Source: Odontocerum albicorne (lineage: Eukaryota; Arthropoda; Insecta; Trichoptera; Odontoceridae). Taken from it: a DNA stretch of 64,000 nt. The translations under genes and the position numbers were made by a program. The notes beneath the pieces are model-generated. The model was not told where the DNA came from. It saw only the letters and a list, made by a program, of their open reading frames with translations, and ran no database searches. The DNA is taken from contig OX463839.1 in the NCBI GenBank assembly GCA_949825065.1, forward strand, positions 26,893,734 to 26,957,733. Direction: 5' to 3'. Below, piece by piece: positions 44,621 to 56,105 of this stretch. Every line of letters starts with the position of its first letter. Position 1 is the first letter of the stretch.

Positions 44621-45235
44621 AATTATAGATCGGTTTCTAATTTACCACTTTTATTAAAACTTATTGAAAAAATTACTTCTTCTCAGATTAACTCATACAT
44701 AACTTGAAATAAAATAGTTATAACTTATCACACTACAGAGACCGTTGTTTTAAAACTGGTATCAGATTTGTTGACAAGGATAGAAGAGGGGAAATTGCTT
44801 TAACTACTAGTCTGGATATGTGCGTTGCCTTTAATAATGTCAATCATGAAATTCTCTCGCGAAGATTTTGGGATGAGTTTGGCTTTTCAGTCAATATCAT
44901 CACCTGGGTTGAATGTTATTTGTTAAACAGAAAATAATCTCTTGGTGTTAATAGGCAAAAATCTTCTCATGATATGGTTAAATATGGTCTTCTACAAGAG
45001 TTGATGTTCGGACTACTGCTTTTTATCATTTAAACTAATTATATCAACGATTTCATTTGCATGAAGGGTTTTGAGTCTCAGATTTACGCTGATGAAACTC
45101 TGTATTTTAAATTCTACGATCCAAGACATAAAGATATTATGATAAGGAAGTATGATACTTCAGCTACTCGACTTTTCCAAGAAATAAATTCTCTAAATTA
45201 ACGTTGGTTTTGCATGAGTGAAAAATAAAATCTAC
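44620..45235 (+). mobile_element. RT relic, CR1/L2-like
   Basis: In broken frames: ENYRSVSNLPLLLKLIEKI (NYRPISNLP block), HTTETVVLKLVSDLLTRI, SLDMCVAFNNVNHEILSRRF (block A LDxxxAFDxVxHxIL, with N replacing the catalytic D), then ITWVECYLLNRK, LLLFII and SQIYADETLYF (YADDTxLYF with the second D changed to E). Both catalytic positions are altered, so long dead. Confidence 0.8.
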
Positions 45236-45415
45236 GGCACCTAATTAATGGGTTTAAATTGAAGATATTATACCTTTATTTTTCTCAGCATACTTTATAT
45301 CAGCGATTTTCAACGGGGACAATATCGCCCTCTTGGGGGGAGGGACTATATAATTTTCAAGGGGCGTTTTCGTGTACAGGATTATTAAGGGAATTCAGAG
45401 GTTTTAAGGAATTAA
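45236..45415 (+). mobile_element. Probable DNA-element fragment inserted in a dispersed repeat
   Basis: CAGCGATTTTCAACGGGGAC, AATATCGCCCTCTTGGGGGG and TTTTCAAGGGGCGTTTTCG resemble the CAG-G-GGTTCTCAACC ... GGGGGCG block near hAT/ZBED-like element ends. It separates the two halves of the repeat that are joined at 41005-41112. Confidence 0.45.
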
Positions 45416-45439
45416 TTGCGATATTTATTAAATATTCCA

Positions 45440-46812
45440 GGAAGAAAACTATCATATTCAAAAGTACCCGTCTTTCTTTTTAGAATTCCCTGCAGGAAAA
45501 AATCTTAGGGCGTTACATTATTCATCCCGTCATAATAACGCCGCAGGGGACAGTTGAATAAAGCCTGGTCAATAATTTAATCATCAAGCACACACACATA
45601 CTGGATTTTTATAATGACCAATGCATAGAAATTGCTTGCGACTGTACAGTGACCAATATGTAAACGGCACAATATTGATTTTTTTTTCAATCTAATCTTA
45701 TTAAACTATGGTTTGATAGAATTGCATTGTTGAATCGATTTGTACCTGGAAACTTTTTTAATGATGTCTGAAATCCAAAGCTGAAGCCATCGACCCTTAG
45801 TATCGCGTTTGATCTTAATAAACGTAACAGGCAATCCAGTTGAGCATGCTTCCCTTTGCCTATTCTATTCATCAGCTAGTTCATTTCCATGTCATGTGAA
45901 GGAATCCAAGCTTGGAAATCTATTCTATTTTTAGGACTAACTGGAATGATTTCGGTTACATTGAAAAAATAGCCTCGTTGTGATATAACTAAGTAACTCC
46001 CTTAAATTGATAGGACACTAAAAGGGTCGGAGAAATTAATGAATTTTGCCCTGAAGAGAAAACTAGCGGGCGGGAAAGGAGTTTAAAAATTACCTTTTTA
46101 TTTGTCGTTGGAATATGCACAACCCCTCCACGAAGTTCGTCATTATCCATCTTCAATCTATCAGTGTAAATATGAGTAAAAAAGTCTATTAATTATACTC
46201 TTATTTATTTAAAAGGAACTTTAAAACAAGTCAATTATTTTCTTTTCATATTTTTAAATTTTACCTACACATTGCTTATATTATATATACGAGTATGATA
46301 CAAATTACATTATACGTTTTTGTTTGATTCATCATAATTGTGTATCGACTAGGGAATCTTTACGCATTTCTGCTCTAAAATTGTTTTTATCCAACTTCTT
46401 GTCACGCTCACAGCGTTTGAGCAGCCACATCAAGGTCCCGTTGAAAGCAATTTACTCTGCTTACCTCATATACGAGTATGAGATGCGTCATAGGTTGCAT
46501 CTAGCCACACTCGCAGATCTCTCCCTCAGGTGACAGAGGCAAAAGCATCCATCTTACACTACCGACAACGTGTTGAACATACTGTTCTATGAATATATGA
46601 TAACACTGTTTTAATTTATGAGCTTCCTATGCATTATTTTTTCCGATGGATAAAACGTGAAAAAGTATTTAATTTTTCTGAGATCATAACGAAACAGTTA
46701 ATGATATACGAGTATTTTATATGGGGAAAGTCTGCTCTATAAATTGATTTTTTTTTCATTTATGAAACCAACGTCGTACGGCAGTCTAATTTTCTTGTTT
46801 CGGGTCATACTA
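45440..46812. other. No recognised gene; three scars
   Basis: Scars at 46288, 46471 and 46707. No coding similarity in the small ORFs. Confidence 0.4.
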
Positions 46813-47723
46813 CCTTGATCAAAAAGTTTTAGGACCGGCCACCGTGTGGCGCTGTCAGTCACCCGATTGGAGTTCTTTTTTTTTGTTAGGTTACCACATC
46901 TATCATTGACACTTCCCTCCAAATTTCAGCGCCATAGCTTGACATTTGTAAAAGTTACGCTGTACTGAGTACATCTACCTTTGTGCGTGTTTTCGATTTT
47001 TTACAAGTTTGAAAATGGCATCAACTGTGCATCAACGAATTTGCATTAAAGTTTGTGTGAAAAACGGATTTAACGGTCCGCAGACCTTGGAAATGTCGGA
47101 GAAGTGTTTTTTGGTGGCACGAACGCTTCAGAACTAGTCGTAAGTCGGTCGAGGATGACGAACGTAGTGGCAGTCGAAAACCGATGAAAACATCGATAAA
47201 ATCAAAAAAATGTTGGCCGAAAACCGCAAATTGACCATCAGAGAGCAGACAGAGAACTTGAACATCGCTTATGGATCCGCTCAAGACATTTTGGTTAGTG
47301 GTTTAGGCCTCAGACGTGTCGCTGCAAAACTGGTACAGGAAGACCTCAATTTCATGCAAAAAAAGGACCAGGTTGAAATCGCGAAACACATGATTTCCAT
47401 GAGTTTTTGACCAAAAACAACACGACTACTATCCAGCAGACTTTGAATTCACCTGATCTGCCTCCCTGCGACTTTTCCTGTTCAACCGACTTAAAAAACC
47501 GCTTCGCGTTACAGCACCCGAGAGGATGTCATGAAAAAATCGAAGACGGCTCTGATGGACATACCGAAAATTGAGCACCAGCGGTGTTTCGAGGATTGGA
47601 TCAAGCGCTGGCGTAAGTACGTTGCAGTCGATGAGGAGTTCTTTGAAGGGGACCATATCGATTTTGATGAATAAATTTGTATTTTGGATTTTATGAATAA
47701 AGTCCTAAAACTGTTTGATCAAG
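46813..47723 (+). mobile_element. mariner-3, catalytic core deleted
   Basis: TA at 46811-46812 and 47724-47725. Ends CCTTGATCAAAAAGTTTTAG and (reversed right) CTTGATCAAACAGTTTTAGG. N-terminal part reads MASTVHQRICIKVCVKNGFN (47015), then AENRKLTIREQTENLNIAYG, SAQDILVSGLGLRRVAAKLV. The C-terminal part reads EFLTKNNTTTIQQ, SPDLPPCDF, then out of frame to GDHIDFDE near 47670. The DETW and HDN blocks between AKHMISM and EFL are missing, so it cannot make an active enzyme, but both ends are present. Confidence 0.9.
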
Positions 47724-48133
47724 TATACATAAACAATTTCTACTATGACAATTTCTACTCGGAATTCGGCTACGTAAATTTCAACCATCTTGGCGTCCAG
47801 GAAGCAGATCACTTCAAGTATCCATGCTAGGAACACTAGATAGTTAACGAGATGCGATGTACGAGTAGTATGGACTTCCCTGCATATGCAGAGATATTTT
47901 ATGATATCGTGTTTATCCCCAACTTTGCATATTATCTCAGGTTCTAGACACTCCAACCCTAAGGCGTTTGAGCACCTCTTGGATGTCCCAGTCTTCAGAA
48001 GGCCTGGAGGGTTTTTCTCCTTAAACTCTTGCCAGTCTGTTAGATGCCATGGTGTGGTTGAAATTTGATTTTCTTTTCCTAGAGGCAACTGTCTGAAACT
48101 TTCTTCTCTTAATGTATTGAATAATTTTAACAA
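47705..48133 (-). CDS. Unrecognised 142-codon ORF
   Basis: Starts MLKLFNTLREESFRQLPLGK, middle TGTSKRCSNALGLECLEPEI and VGDKHDIIKYLCICREVHTT, then a hydrophobic run LVNYLVFLAWILEVICF. A scar (47860) adds two codons (TR) in frame. Its 3' end overlaps the mariner-3 border, which argues the final residues are not native. No family recognised; may be part of an old element. Confidence 0.25.
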   Translation of the reverse strand: MLKLFNTLREESFRQLPLGKENQISTTPWHLTDWQEFKEKNPPGLLKTGTSKRCSNALGLECLEPEIICKVGDKHDIIKYLCICREVHTTRTSHLVNYLVFLAWILEVICFLDAKMVEIYVAEFRVEIVIVEIVYVYLIKQF

Positions 48134-49490
48134 AAGTGGTGTTCAATTGGTGTTGTCTTTAATAAATCGACATTATATTTTTGTTCTAAAATTAAAGCAT
48201 AAAAACTTATATATTTTTTTAATGCAATACAGTATTTCATAATCACGACATATATCTTTGATGCACTTAACTTCTAGGTAGACTTTTTCTAGTTTGATCC
48301 CTACACTTAGCTTCTCCCTTCGAATAAAAACAAATATCTATACAGCTAGTATTTAGATGTACGAGTACAAGAATATCGATTTCGTCAGGCATATTTAAAT
48401 TTATCAACGTTTTCGGAGTAAATTGTTTTTTCTCCGTTCAGTTTTATTTATCATAACGTAGTTAACATTAACAACAAAATATTAATTTAGATCCGGTATT
48501 AGGCTTAATAATAACCATTGAAAATTTGAAATCCAGTGTGACAGACCTGCCATAAACTCGAGCCGTGTCAATCGATAATCAGGCGCGGGAGTATCGCTTG
48601 TAAAGAGACATCTCCCCGCGCCTAACATAACATAGCCTACTTTCATAGTCGGCCCGGCCCGCCTCAGCATCACTTTCTTATGTTTTTGTCAATTCATTTG
48701 CAAGTTTCATTGCCAATCTGATGACATCAGGTGCGGGCTGGACTTGCAGAACCTAAATATTGTTATGGAATCATTGTACATCATAAATAGGGACTAAATG
48801 TCTCTCTCCAAAGCACATGAAGTAATATGCAGACGATTGACCACATTGAAAACGACTGTTCTATATTATCACTGCCTTTCTTTGTTCATAAAAATATTAC
48901 AATGAGTCTTAAGTCGAGGTCGAAATACTGAATCTTAAAACGCGTATGTTGCTGAATACATTATACGATGATGTAGGCAAAATGAGTGATATTACTGATA
49001 GTACGTCAACAAAACCAGAATCTTGCACATTATGTTATACTGAATAACAAACCTCTTGGCAAACTAGCCTAAAAATCAAGAGCTGATTGCCTCCCAGAAA
49101 GTATTAGCAGTGCAAACAGATCCTAGATTTACAATACTTTTTAAGTAAAATAAATTGAAAAGTTATAAATTATTTTTTTGTTGAATGTATACTTTTGAAC
49201 AATTAGTGTTGTCAGTCCCCTCCCGGGTGACCTCACCCGGATAGTCTTCGCGGATATAGAATCCAATATACGAGTACATAAGATCTTGTGAACAATCGTG
49301 TGAAATATATTCATTCTTTAATTTTATTACTTCATCGGAACTTGTTTTTCAACTTGAAGAACTTTTACTTTGTTCAGAATAGAACATCTATTCTGTATTA
49401 ACTATGGTGTTGAATAGAAATTAACATTAAATAAATTAAAGCACTTACATTTGTCAAAAAATGGAATATAAATTAAAATTGAATTTTAAG
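48134..49490. other. No recognised gene; GC-rich hairpin; two scars
   Basis: Scars at 48360 and 49269. AGGCGCGGG near 48580 pairs with CCCCGCGCCT near 48613, about a 9-bp stem, in a GC-rich patch (48540-48665) foreign to the flanks. Confidence 0.4.
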
Positions 49491-49494
49491 ATCG

Positions 49495-50165
49495 AACTAT
49501 TGAACTGGTGTATTCAAAGTTGTGTGTTATCTTCGATCCATACCATATAAAACTAAATAACAACATACAGAATTGAGGTATTCGTGGTTAAGTGGAATTA
49601 TATTTGAACAATATCAATTAAAACTCATCTACAAAATACTTAACTGAGATCTTCAAGGTTGTACTCGTATGAAATGATCTTTTAACCGTATAATGTAAAA
49701 CTCATCTACAAAATACTTAACTGAGATCTTCAAGGTTGTACTCGTATGAAATGTTCTTCTAACCGTATAATGTAAAACTCATCTACAAAATACTTAACTG
49801 AGATCTTCAAGGTTGTACTCGTATGAAATGATCTTCTAACCGTATAATGTAAAACTCATCTACAAAATACTTAACTGAGATCTTCAAGGTTGTACTCGTA
49901 TGAAATTATCTTCTAACCGTATAATATAAAACTCATCTACAAAATACTTAACCGAGATCTTCAAGGTTGTACTCGTAAGAAATGAACTTCTAACCGTATG
50001 ATATAAAACTCATCTACAAAATACTTCACTGAAATCTTCAAGGTTGTACTCGTATGAAATTATCTTCTAACCGTACGAGTATAATATAAAACTGGACTAC
50101 ACGACACTAAACGGAGATCCAATATTGTGTGGACTTATCTTCGAACCATTTCATGTAAAACTTAT
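49495..50165. repeat. 77-bp tandem array with scar in six core copies
   Basis: AAACTCATCTACAAAATACT starts at 49621, 49698, 49775, 49852, 49929 and 50006: exact 77-bp period. Each core copy contains TACTCGTA. The next unit starts at 50089, 83 bp on, because copy six carries an extra CGAGTA. Diverged outer copies (about 49500-49620 and 50089-50165) lack the TACTCGTA: after removing CTCGTA, TTGTATGAAATGATCTTC aligns without gaps to TTGTGTGGACTTATCTTC. So one scar arose in a founder unit that was then amplified, and a second scar came later. Confidence 0.95.
50074..50081. repeat. Excision scar in array copy six
   Basis: CCGTACGAGTATAATATAAA here versus CCGTATAATATAAA in copy four/five: a 6-bp gain, accounting exactly for the 83- rather than 77-bp spacing. 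Confidence 0.95.
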
Positions 50166-51203
50166 GTTTAGATTTTTTAATGAAAACACTCATAGCTGGA
50201 TTTTAGCGATAGTATTTCTTTTTTTTGTTTAGACAAGTGCTAAGAATGTCTCATTTAGTTATCTAACCGCTTCCACCCAAAATCTGAACTTCAAAATTCA
50301 CTGTATATTTTTAACACAAGAATAAGTACAAAATAATAGGTTCTCAAATCAACAATTTTTATCCGTATTATATTAAAAATAAAATAATTAAATTTGTGTT
50401 AGATTAATAAAGTATTTAACAATTCGTCGTGTATCTTTTTACGGATAGTTAAATTACTATCAAAAATGGCTCGTAATTTGTGGTAACATTAGTGAGTCTA
50501 AATTTGCGGCGTTTTGATCTCTTTTTGTTTATTTTTTTTCCAAAAATCTCATTAAATAATATAAATGATAAAGTCAGAAATAATTAGCATTCAGTAAGAT
50601 CGTTCGCAGTACAATTTTGATTGTTGCCCCATATCTTTTATGATAACTACAGCTTATTTATTATCTAAGTTCCAAGATCTGATGTACTAATATTTAAAAC
50701 ATCAAAAATTAAATTAAAACCTTAGTTACAAACTATAATCAATTAAAAATATCGTTTAAAAAATATTTTTTAACTTGGCGTTTTTATTTTCACATTATTT
50801 ACACAAATTTTAATTGAAAAGAAGAAATCCACACTCAAAAAATCATTTTACCCATATTAAAATATAAGTAAACAGTTATAAAATAGAAAACGAAGAATAT
50901 TTTAAAATATTAATTGTCATTCCATTAATTAAACTTTATCACCGCTACACGTGTTTCTTCCTCGTATTCCGAACCACGTGTAAGATTTATTCCGCCTGAA
51001 GAGTGCCGGGGTAAATTGATATAGTAGTTCCTGGTTTTATAATATAAAACAAAGTTTCACAAAGTTAAAACGGAAATGTTTTGTTTGGTAAAGGAATGTT
51101 CCGCTTCAGAGAGAAGAATTATAATTTTATGATCTCAAAAAATCTAATTATCTGTCCACTAAATGTCAAACCCTTATTTATTGGAATTTACTATAAAATA
51201 ACC
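50166..51203. other. No recognised feature
   Basis: AT-rich, no scars. Confidence 0.4.
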
Positions 51204-51372
51204 TTTTTTTAACTTTGTGTTTTACCACTTATACGATATAAGCTAACTAGTTTCAATAGTTTTCCTTTCTTTCTGAAGTATACCATACACTGTGCCTTGA
51301 GAAAGATAGAATTACCTCTCGAAACTAGTCAGCTTATATCGTGCAATTGGTAAAATATAAAGTTTAAAAAAA
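51204..51372. mobile_element. Fold-back/MITE-like inverted repeat, ~169 bp
   Basis: Left arm TTTAACTTTGTGTTTTACCA and CGATATAAGCTAACTAGTTTC. Right arm GAAACTAGTCAGCTTATATC and TTGGTAAAATATAAAGTTTA. Arms of about 50 bp pair with a few mismatches around a ~65-bp centre. No coding content. Flanks are T/A runs, so a target duplication cannot be decided. Confidence 0.8.
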
Positions 51373-51619
51373 TTGTTTTATTTTTAATATTATGTTATGT
51401 AAATTAAACATTACTTTGAGAATCAAATTAATAAAAAAAGTATCTGTAAATATTTCTTATGTAGTATTTTTGTTTTCTCGAATCAATATGGATAGTCGTT
51501 GACATACAAATAACCTTCCTTTAATGTATTTTTCTAAACGTTAATATCTCGTATTTTCTGTGCTAAATTTCCGTCATATTTTTTGTCATTTATTAACACC
51601 TAAAATTTGTTAAAAAAAT

Positions 51620-51770
51620 ATCACTGTCATCACCATCCCCGCCTTGTTCCTTTTGTGATAGGCAGGGAGAACAGATCTTCAATTCATTTTTGCCTGGTAC
51701 ACAACTTTCGTTTCTGCCACGTCATCTTTCAAAATTTGATTCTTTTTCAAGCTTAAACGAACTTTTCATA
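51620..51770 (-). mobile_element. LINE-B 3' tail, minus orientation
   Basis: CACTGTCATCACCATCCCCG, GTGATAGGCAGGGAGAACAG and ACACAACTTTCGTTTCTGCC are the reverse complement of the LINE-B tail (CTGTTCTC...CTGCCTACC). Confidence 0.6.
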
Positions 51771-52155
51771 CCGTCGTTGTTCTGCGAAAAGCATTTAAGT
51801 CCAAATATTGAGTTTTAGATAAATGCAATTTAAGTTTCGGAAGGCGATGTAAAATCAAGTTTTTAATAAAATAAAATACAAACAGGTGTTATTTAAAAAA
51901 GGTTAATTATATATAAGAATTACTACAAAAAAATGAGTAACTTAAAAACATATTACCTAAACATTTTAAATACGGACAACTATTTTGGGCTTAATCCTTT
52001 CTTGGTTAAAATTTTCATAACAGCGAAACCATATAACTTTTGGACATAAATGTTTTTTTCCATGTGTAGATATTTTTATTTTAAGTAAAATGGCATCAAA
52101 AAGTCATTTTAAGCAAAACTGGACTTAAATGCTTTTCGCTAAACAACGACGATAC
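51765..52155. mobile_element. Possible MITE with inverted ends
   Basis: Left CGTCGTTGTTCTGCGAAAAG then CATTTAAGTCCA; right TGGACTTAAATGCTTTTCGC then TAAACAACGACGATACC. The arms (CGTCGTTGTT..GCGAAAAGCATTTAAGTCCA) are near-perfect reverse complements of about 31 bp. The left sits after TACCGTCG, the right before ATACC, so TACCGTCGTTG/CAACGACGATA are the outer ends. No coding capacity. Confidence 0.75.
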
Positions 52156-52904
52156 CTTCCATACTATTTCTATAGGTTATTATTGTAAATATTTCATCAT
52201 TTTTCACCTTAAAAACTGCATCTTTTCTCAATACATGTTCTTTCCTAACTCCTTCATTCCTTATTCTGAATTATGCAGGTACCATATTAAGCAGAAAATA
52301 AAAAAATGAGGATCATTATAAAAATTAAGAAACATATAAAACATTTTAGAAAGGAACTGTCTCGCATGAAATATAATATGTAATATGGTAAATTAATAGA
52401 ATTCATGATATTTACAAACCAATAAAGGGGGAGTGACACAGACGCATACGATTATTACTCCAAAATAAGGAAATGAAAGAGCATCTAATCTTATCACTTT
52501 ATGGTACTCGTATTGTATGATAAATGATAATGCTATCTACTCGTATAACGTAGTACGATCACGAGAATGGGTTACTCTGCAAATACTGTAGCTTTTGTAA
52601 CGTCTAAATATTTTTGTCATCATTGATTATTCACAGCTAACAGAGCTAAAAAATAAAAAAATATAAAATTTTCCTTTATAAATGTAAAAAACAGTTTATT
52701 ATTTTATGTAAAACTTAACAACGATTCGACAATAGAAATGCGCAAATCTTGAAAAATATTTGGAGTCATATTAATGATTTGAGAGTGAATAGTAATTATT
52801 TGTTTCGTTCTACAGTTTACAAACTGTTTTAGCTTGATAACATACTTAGAAATCCACTCCAACTTATCTTTGGACAGTACTTATTATGTTGTATATTATT
52901 AAAC
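51771..52904. other. No recognised gene; two scars
   Basis: TACTCGTA at 52505 and 52538, 33 bp apart. A pair of distant inverted pieces, CAGTTTTGC.. near 52118 and GCGAAAAGCATTTAAGTCCA near 51786 versus TGGACTTAAATGCTTTTCGC near 52121, suggests a ~360-bp element with inverted ends (about 51765-52155). Confidence 0.4.
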
Positions 52905-53095
52905 ACAGTACAACCCAGTTGATTTATTGCCATTTGGCAATATCTTCCGATAAACATGTTAAAAAAGTGTTTAGTAAAATCAAGCTGAAATCATTTAAAA
53001 AAAAAATGTAGGTAGAGATAATCGAACTCAAAACCCCTGAACAAGAATGTAGGAGTATTATCAACGGTGTCTTGTATCATTAACTTATATTAATT
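52905..53095 (-). mobile_element. SINE-A, decayed, minus orientation
   Basis: TTGATTTATTGCCATTTGGC and AATATCTTCCGATAAACATG are the 3' body. AGATAATCGAACTCAAAACC holds the B box in reverse. The head is degraded. Confidence 0.75.
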
Positions 53096-53424
53096 TAAGT
53101 AAAGAACACAAGTTCTTATTTCGAACAAATGCAATTCCTCGTGAAGATTGAAATATGTGTAAAACTTTGTTAAAAAACAATTGAAAACATTACCAAAAGG
53201 TAATTTAAAAAACTAATATAATTTCTTGATTTGTTCATTTTGTGTTTCGAGTGTAATTGTATTGTAATATTGTATTCGATCAAATATTTTTCGATTCATG
53301 ATTGAGGTCAGGGTTGTTACCTGTGAAATGACAACTTCTATCGTGCTAGTAATACGACGTCATGCCGTGGAAATGTTCTCACATCATACTCGTAAAAGGT
53401 ACTAGCACTAAATCTGAACTCGGA

Positions 53425-54165
53425 ACTCATTCACCGGTAATTTGTGTTGATTTCAATAAAAATACTGAAACCTCAATTATATGGAAGTTTCAGCAAAAAA
53501 CACATCTGTGGTCTTTGGTTAATTTTTTATACATATTTGGTCAATTTGTGTTTATTTCAGTAAAAAAACTGAAACCTCAATGATATTATAAATATGTAGA
53601 AAATGATGTATTTGGTCAATTTTGGATATATTGTGGTCATCGGTCAATTTATATTCATTTCAATAAAAATATGGAAACCTCTACAATACTATAAAATTTT
53701 GAGCAAAAAATCTGTGGCCTTTGGTAATTTTTTTTTATATATTGTGGTATTGGGTCAATTTATGCTAATTTCAATAAAAAATATTAAAACCTCTCTGACG
53801 TTATAACATTTTTATATATTGTGGTATTGGGTCAATTTATGCTAATTTCAATAAAAAATATTAAAACCTCTATAACGTTATAACATTTTGGGCAAAAAAA
53901 AACAAATCTGTGGTCCTTGACCATTTTTTATGCAATGTGGTATTTTATCAATTTGTATCCATTTCAATGAAAATACTGAAACCTCAATGATATTATAAAA
54001 GTTTAAACTAAAACACACATCTCTGGTCTTATTTTTTTATACGTTGTGGTATTTGGGCAAATGTGTTAGTTCGTTAAAAATATTGAAGTATCAAGGATAA
54101 TATAAAAGCTGTAGCAAAAACATATCTGTGTGGTCTTTAGTCTATTTTCGATACAATGAAAATGT
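53425..54165. repeat. Diverged tandem repeat, about 7 units of 75-125 bp
   Basis: The phrase GTCAATTTRTG...TTTCAATAAAAATA...GAAACCTC recurs beginning near 53435, 53528, 53652, 53754, 53829, 53948 and 54058, each followed by ATTATAAA and AAAACACATCTGTGGTC. The 53754 and 53829 units are nearly identical but shortened. Open frames over it are repeat-driven. Confidence 0.85.
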
Positions 54166-54744
54166 TTTTTTTTGTTTCAAAATAAGTACGTTTCTTTGAA
54201 TTTAATAAATTTAGCAAATCGATATTAAAATTCTTAACAAGATGCTTTTCAAATTGTATTAATATTTAAAGCATTTACGAAAAAATACAAAAAATGCAGA
54301 TCCATATCAATTCAATGAAAATGTTTTTATTAAGTTTCACCGTTCAATTCAATAAACTCAATTTAATATACTCGGGTAGAAGTACATAAGGAGACTGATT
54401 TATATTTTACATTTTAAAATGTTAATTTACATACCTTCTATCTTATTTACGACTAAAAAAACTTACCTTTTAAAAAGAATCCAAAATTAGAATAATTTGT
54501 TTTTAGCCTAAATAAAACGAGCTAGCATCAAATGACGGACTGCCAACTTGAAGTTCCAGAGTCGTTTCCCGAGAGTTACCAAACAAGCATGTCCCAGTTT
54601 GGTTTTTAGCAATAACACTCCAGGAGTATCTTCCAAGTAATGCACCTTAATACAATACACTATGTTGAGTACTTATTTGTCATTTTAATTACGTCGAACG
54701 AGATCTAATTAGACGAAAGTAATTTTCTGAATAATGATTAAGTA
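54166..54744. other. No recognised feature
   Basis: AT-rich. A patch at 54525-54640 (CGAGCTAGCATCAAATGACG, GTCGTTTCCCGAGAGTTACC) is unassigned. Confidence 0.35.
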
Positions 54745-54905
54745 ACTTGTAAGAATGAAAGAAGATGAATGTAGTGGAGATGCGTACACTGAGAAATGGA
54801 AATTAAGACAATTTAAGAGATATGATAAGTGAGTTGTATGAGAGATGCCTGGTAAAAGGTTTGAATTATTAAGTATGTATAGTATATCCGATGAGTAACG
54901 AATGA
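54745..54905 (+). mobile_element. LINE-B relic
   Basis: ATGAATGTAGTGGAGATGCG and TACACTGAGAAATGG read VEMRTLRNG; then RDMISELYERC-LVKG, matching VEMRxLRxxxG...RNxxIRExCG in decayed form. Confidence 0.55.
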
Positions 54906-55399
54906 TTGATTGATTGACAAATGAATGATTTTCCTATCCTTATCACTTTCGTTAATTTTTTTTAACAAAAACTGATGACCATTTAAAAAAATCTACACTA
55001 ATTATTCGATATAAAGAATTATATTTGCTTCGAGTCGACGACGATTATCAAGTTCTCGAAATGATGTGGTGCTAATAGGCGAGTGACAATACTTTGTGAA
55101 TAGATTATTTTTTATTTCATTTATTGTTATGGTATTAAAGCACTATAGAACTTCTTATTGTAAATTAATTGTATATGATAAACCGTTAAACACTGTTTTT
55201 GACTGTAATAGAAAATAGGTGGAGGTGTCTGTTTATATTTGCGTAAAATGATCATCTAAAAGAGACGTGAATATAAGCCGTTTATTTTTTAAATTAAAAT
55301 AAAAGCAAAATGAAAACAGTATAACTACACTTAAAAAAATAAACTAGGTAGGTATAGGTTCGGATTTTTTTGTTTTCGCACACAGACAGCTGTATCTCT

Positions 55400-56105
55400 T
55401 ACAGAGGTCCTGGAAAAAGATATGTGTGTGCGATGTATGGGTTTAACTCAGAGAAACTGAAGCAGATTACCATAATTAGTGTTATGATCTGGGAAATATG
55501 TTTACGTGTGATGGGCAACTTGAAAGGGACATTAAAAGAAAAGTAGCGAGACGGAACTAGGTCAACGGAGCACTTAATCTGATATTCAACAATCGCGACA
55601 TATCAAAAGTAACAAAATTGGCAAAACATAATAGTACGCTGGTGCCCACATTGACGTATGGAAGTGAAACTTGGACATGGCAGAAGAAGGATGAAAGTAA
55701 AATTGATAGTGTGGAGATGGGTACACTTAGAAAAAATTACAAAGTGTCAATGTATGAAAGAAGGCAGAATAAAGACATCAGAAATAAATGTATGAATAAA
55801 ATGAATGTCTTAAGTTAAGATGAGCTTTAAGATGGTTTGGACATGTGGAGAGAATGAATTACGAAAAAATTACTAAGCGAGTATACAAAGCAGAAGTGCA
55901 AGGTGCTCGTGGAAGAGATAGACCAGCGAAAACATGGATGCATCAAGAGCACCAGATTTTGAAAGAAGATAAAGTGAGGAGTATGAATAATAGGAGATGC
56001 ATGACGAAATACGAGTATATGATAATGAGAAGGCGAAAGTTGTATGCTTGAATAGAAAAGTTGGGAAATTTGATCTGCCTACCCCGAAAGTGACACGGCA
56101 TGATG
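55400..56105 (+). mobile_element. LINE-B ORF2 C-terminus, best copy
   Basis: Frame-broken but readable: YLGNMFTCDGQLERDIKRKV, VNGALNLIF, LVPTLTYGSETWTWQKKDES, VEMGTLRKNYKVSMYERRQN, a shift near 55815, RWFGHVERMNYEKITKRVYK, AEVQGARGRDRPAKTWMHQE and SMNNRRCMTKYEYMI. The EY in the last block is added by the scar at 56010. Tail CTGCCTACCCCGAAAGTGAC. Non-LTR, clade not assigned. Confidence 0.85.
56010..56017. repeat. Excision scar inside LINE-B
   Basis: ATGACGAAATACGAGTATAT here; removing CGAGTA gives ATGACGAAATATATGATAAT, which aligns without gaps to ATGACGAGGTTTATGAATGT at 43857 and ATGACGAGATCTATGCAATT at 39139. Confidence 0.85.

Noticed and set aside
53362..53806. Two small ORFs in 53362-53806
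   Set aside because: They follow the tandem repeat units (repeated FGQFVFISVK-like text) and are not gene-like.
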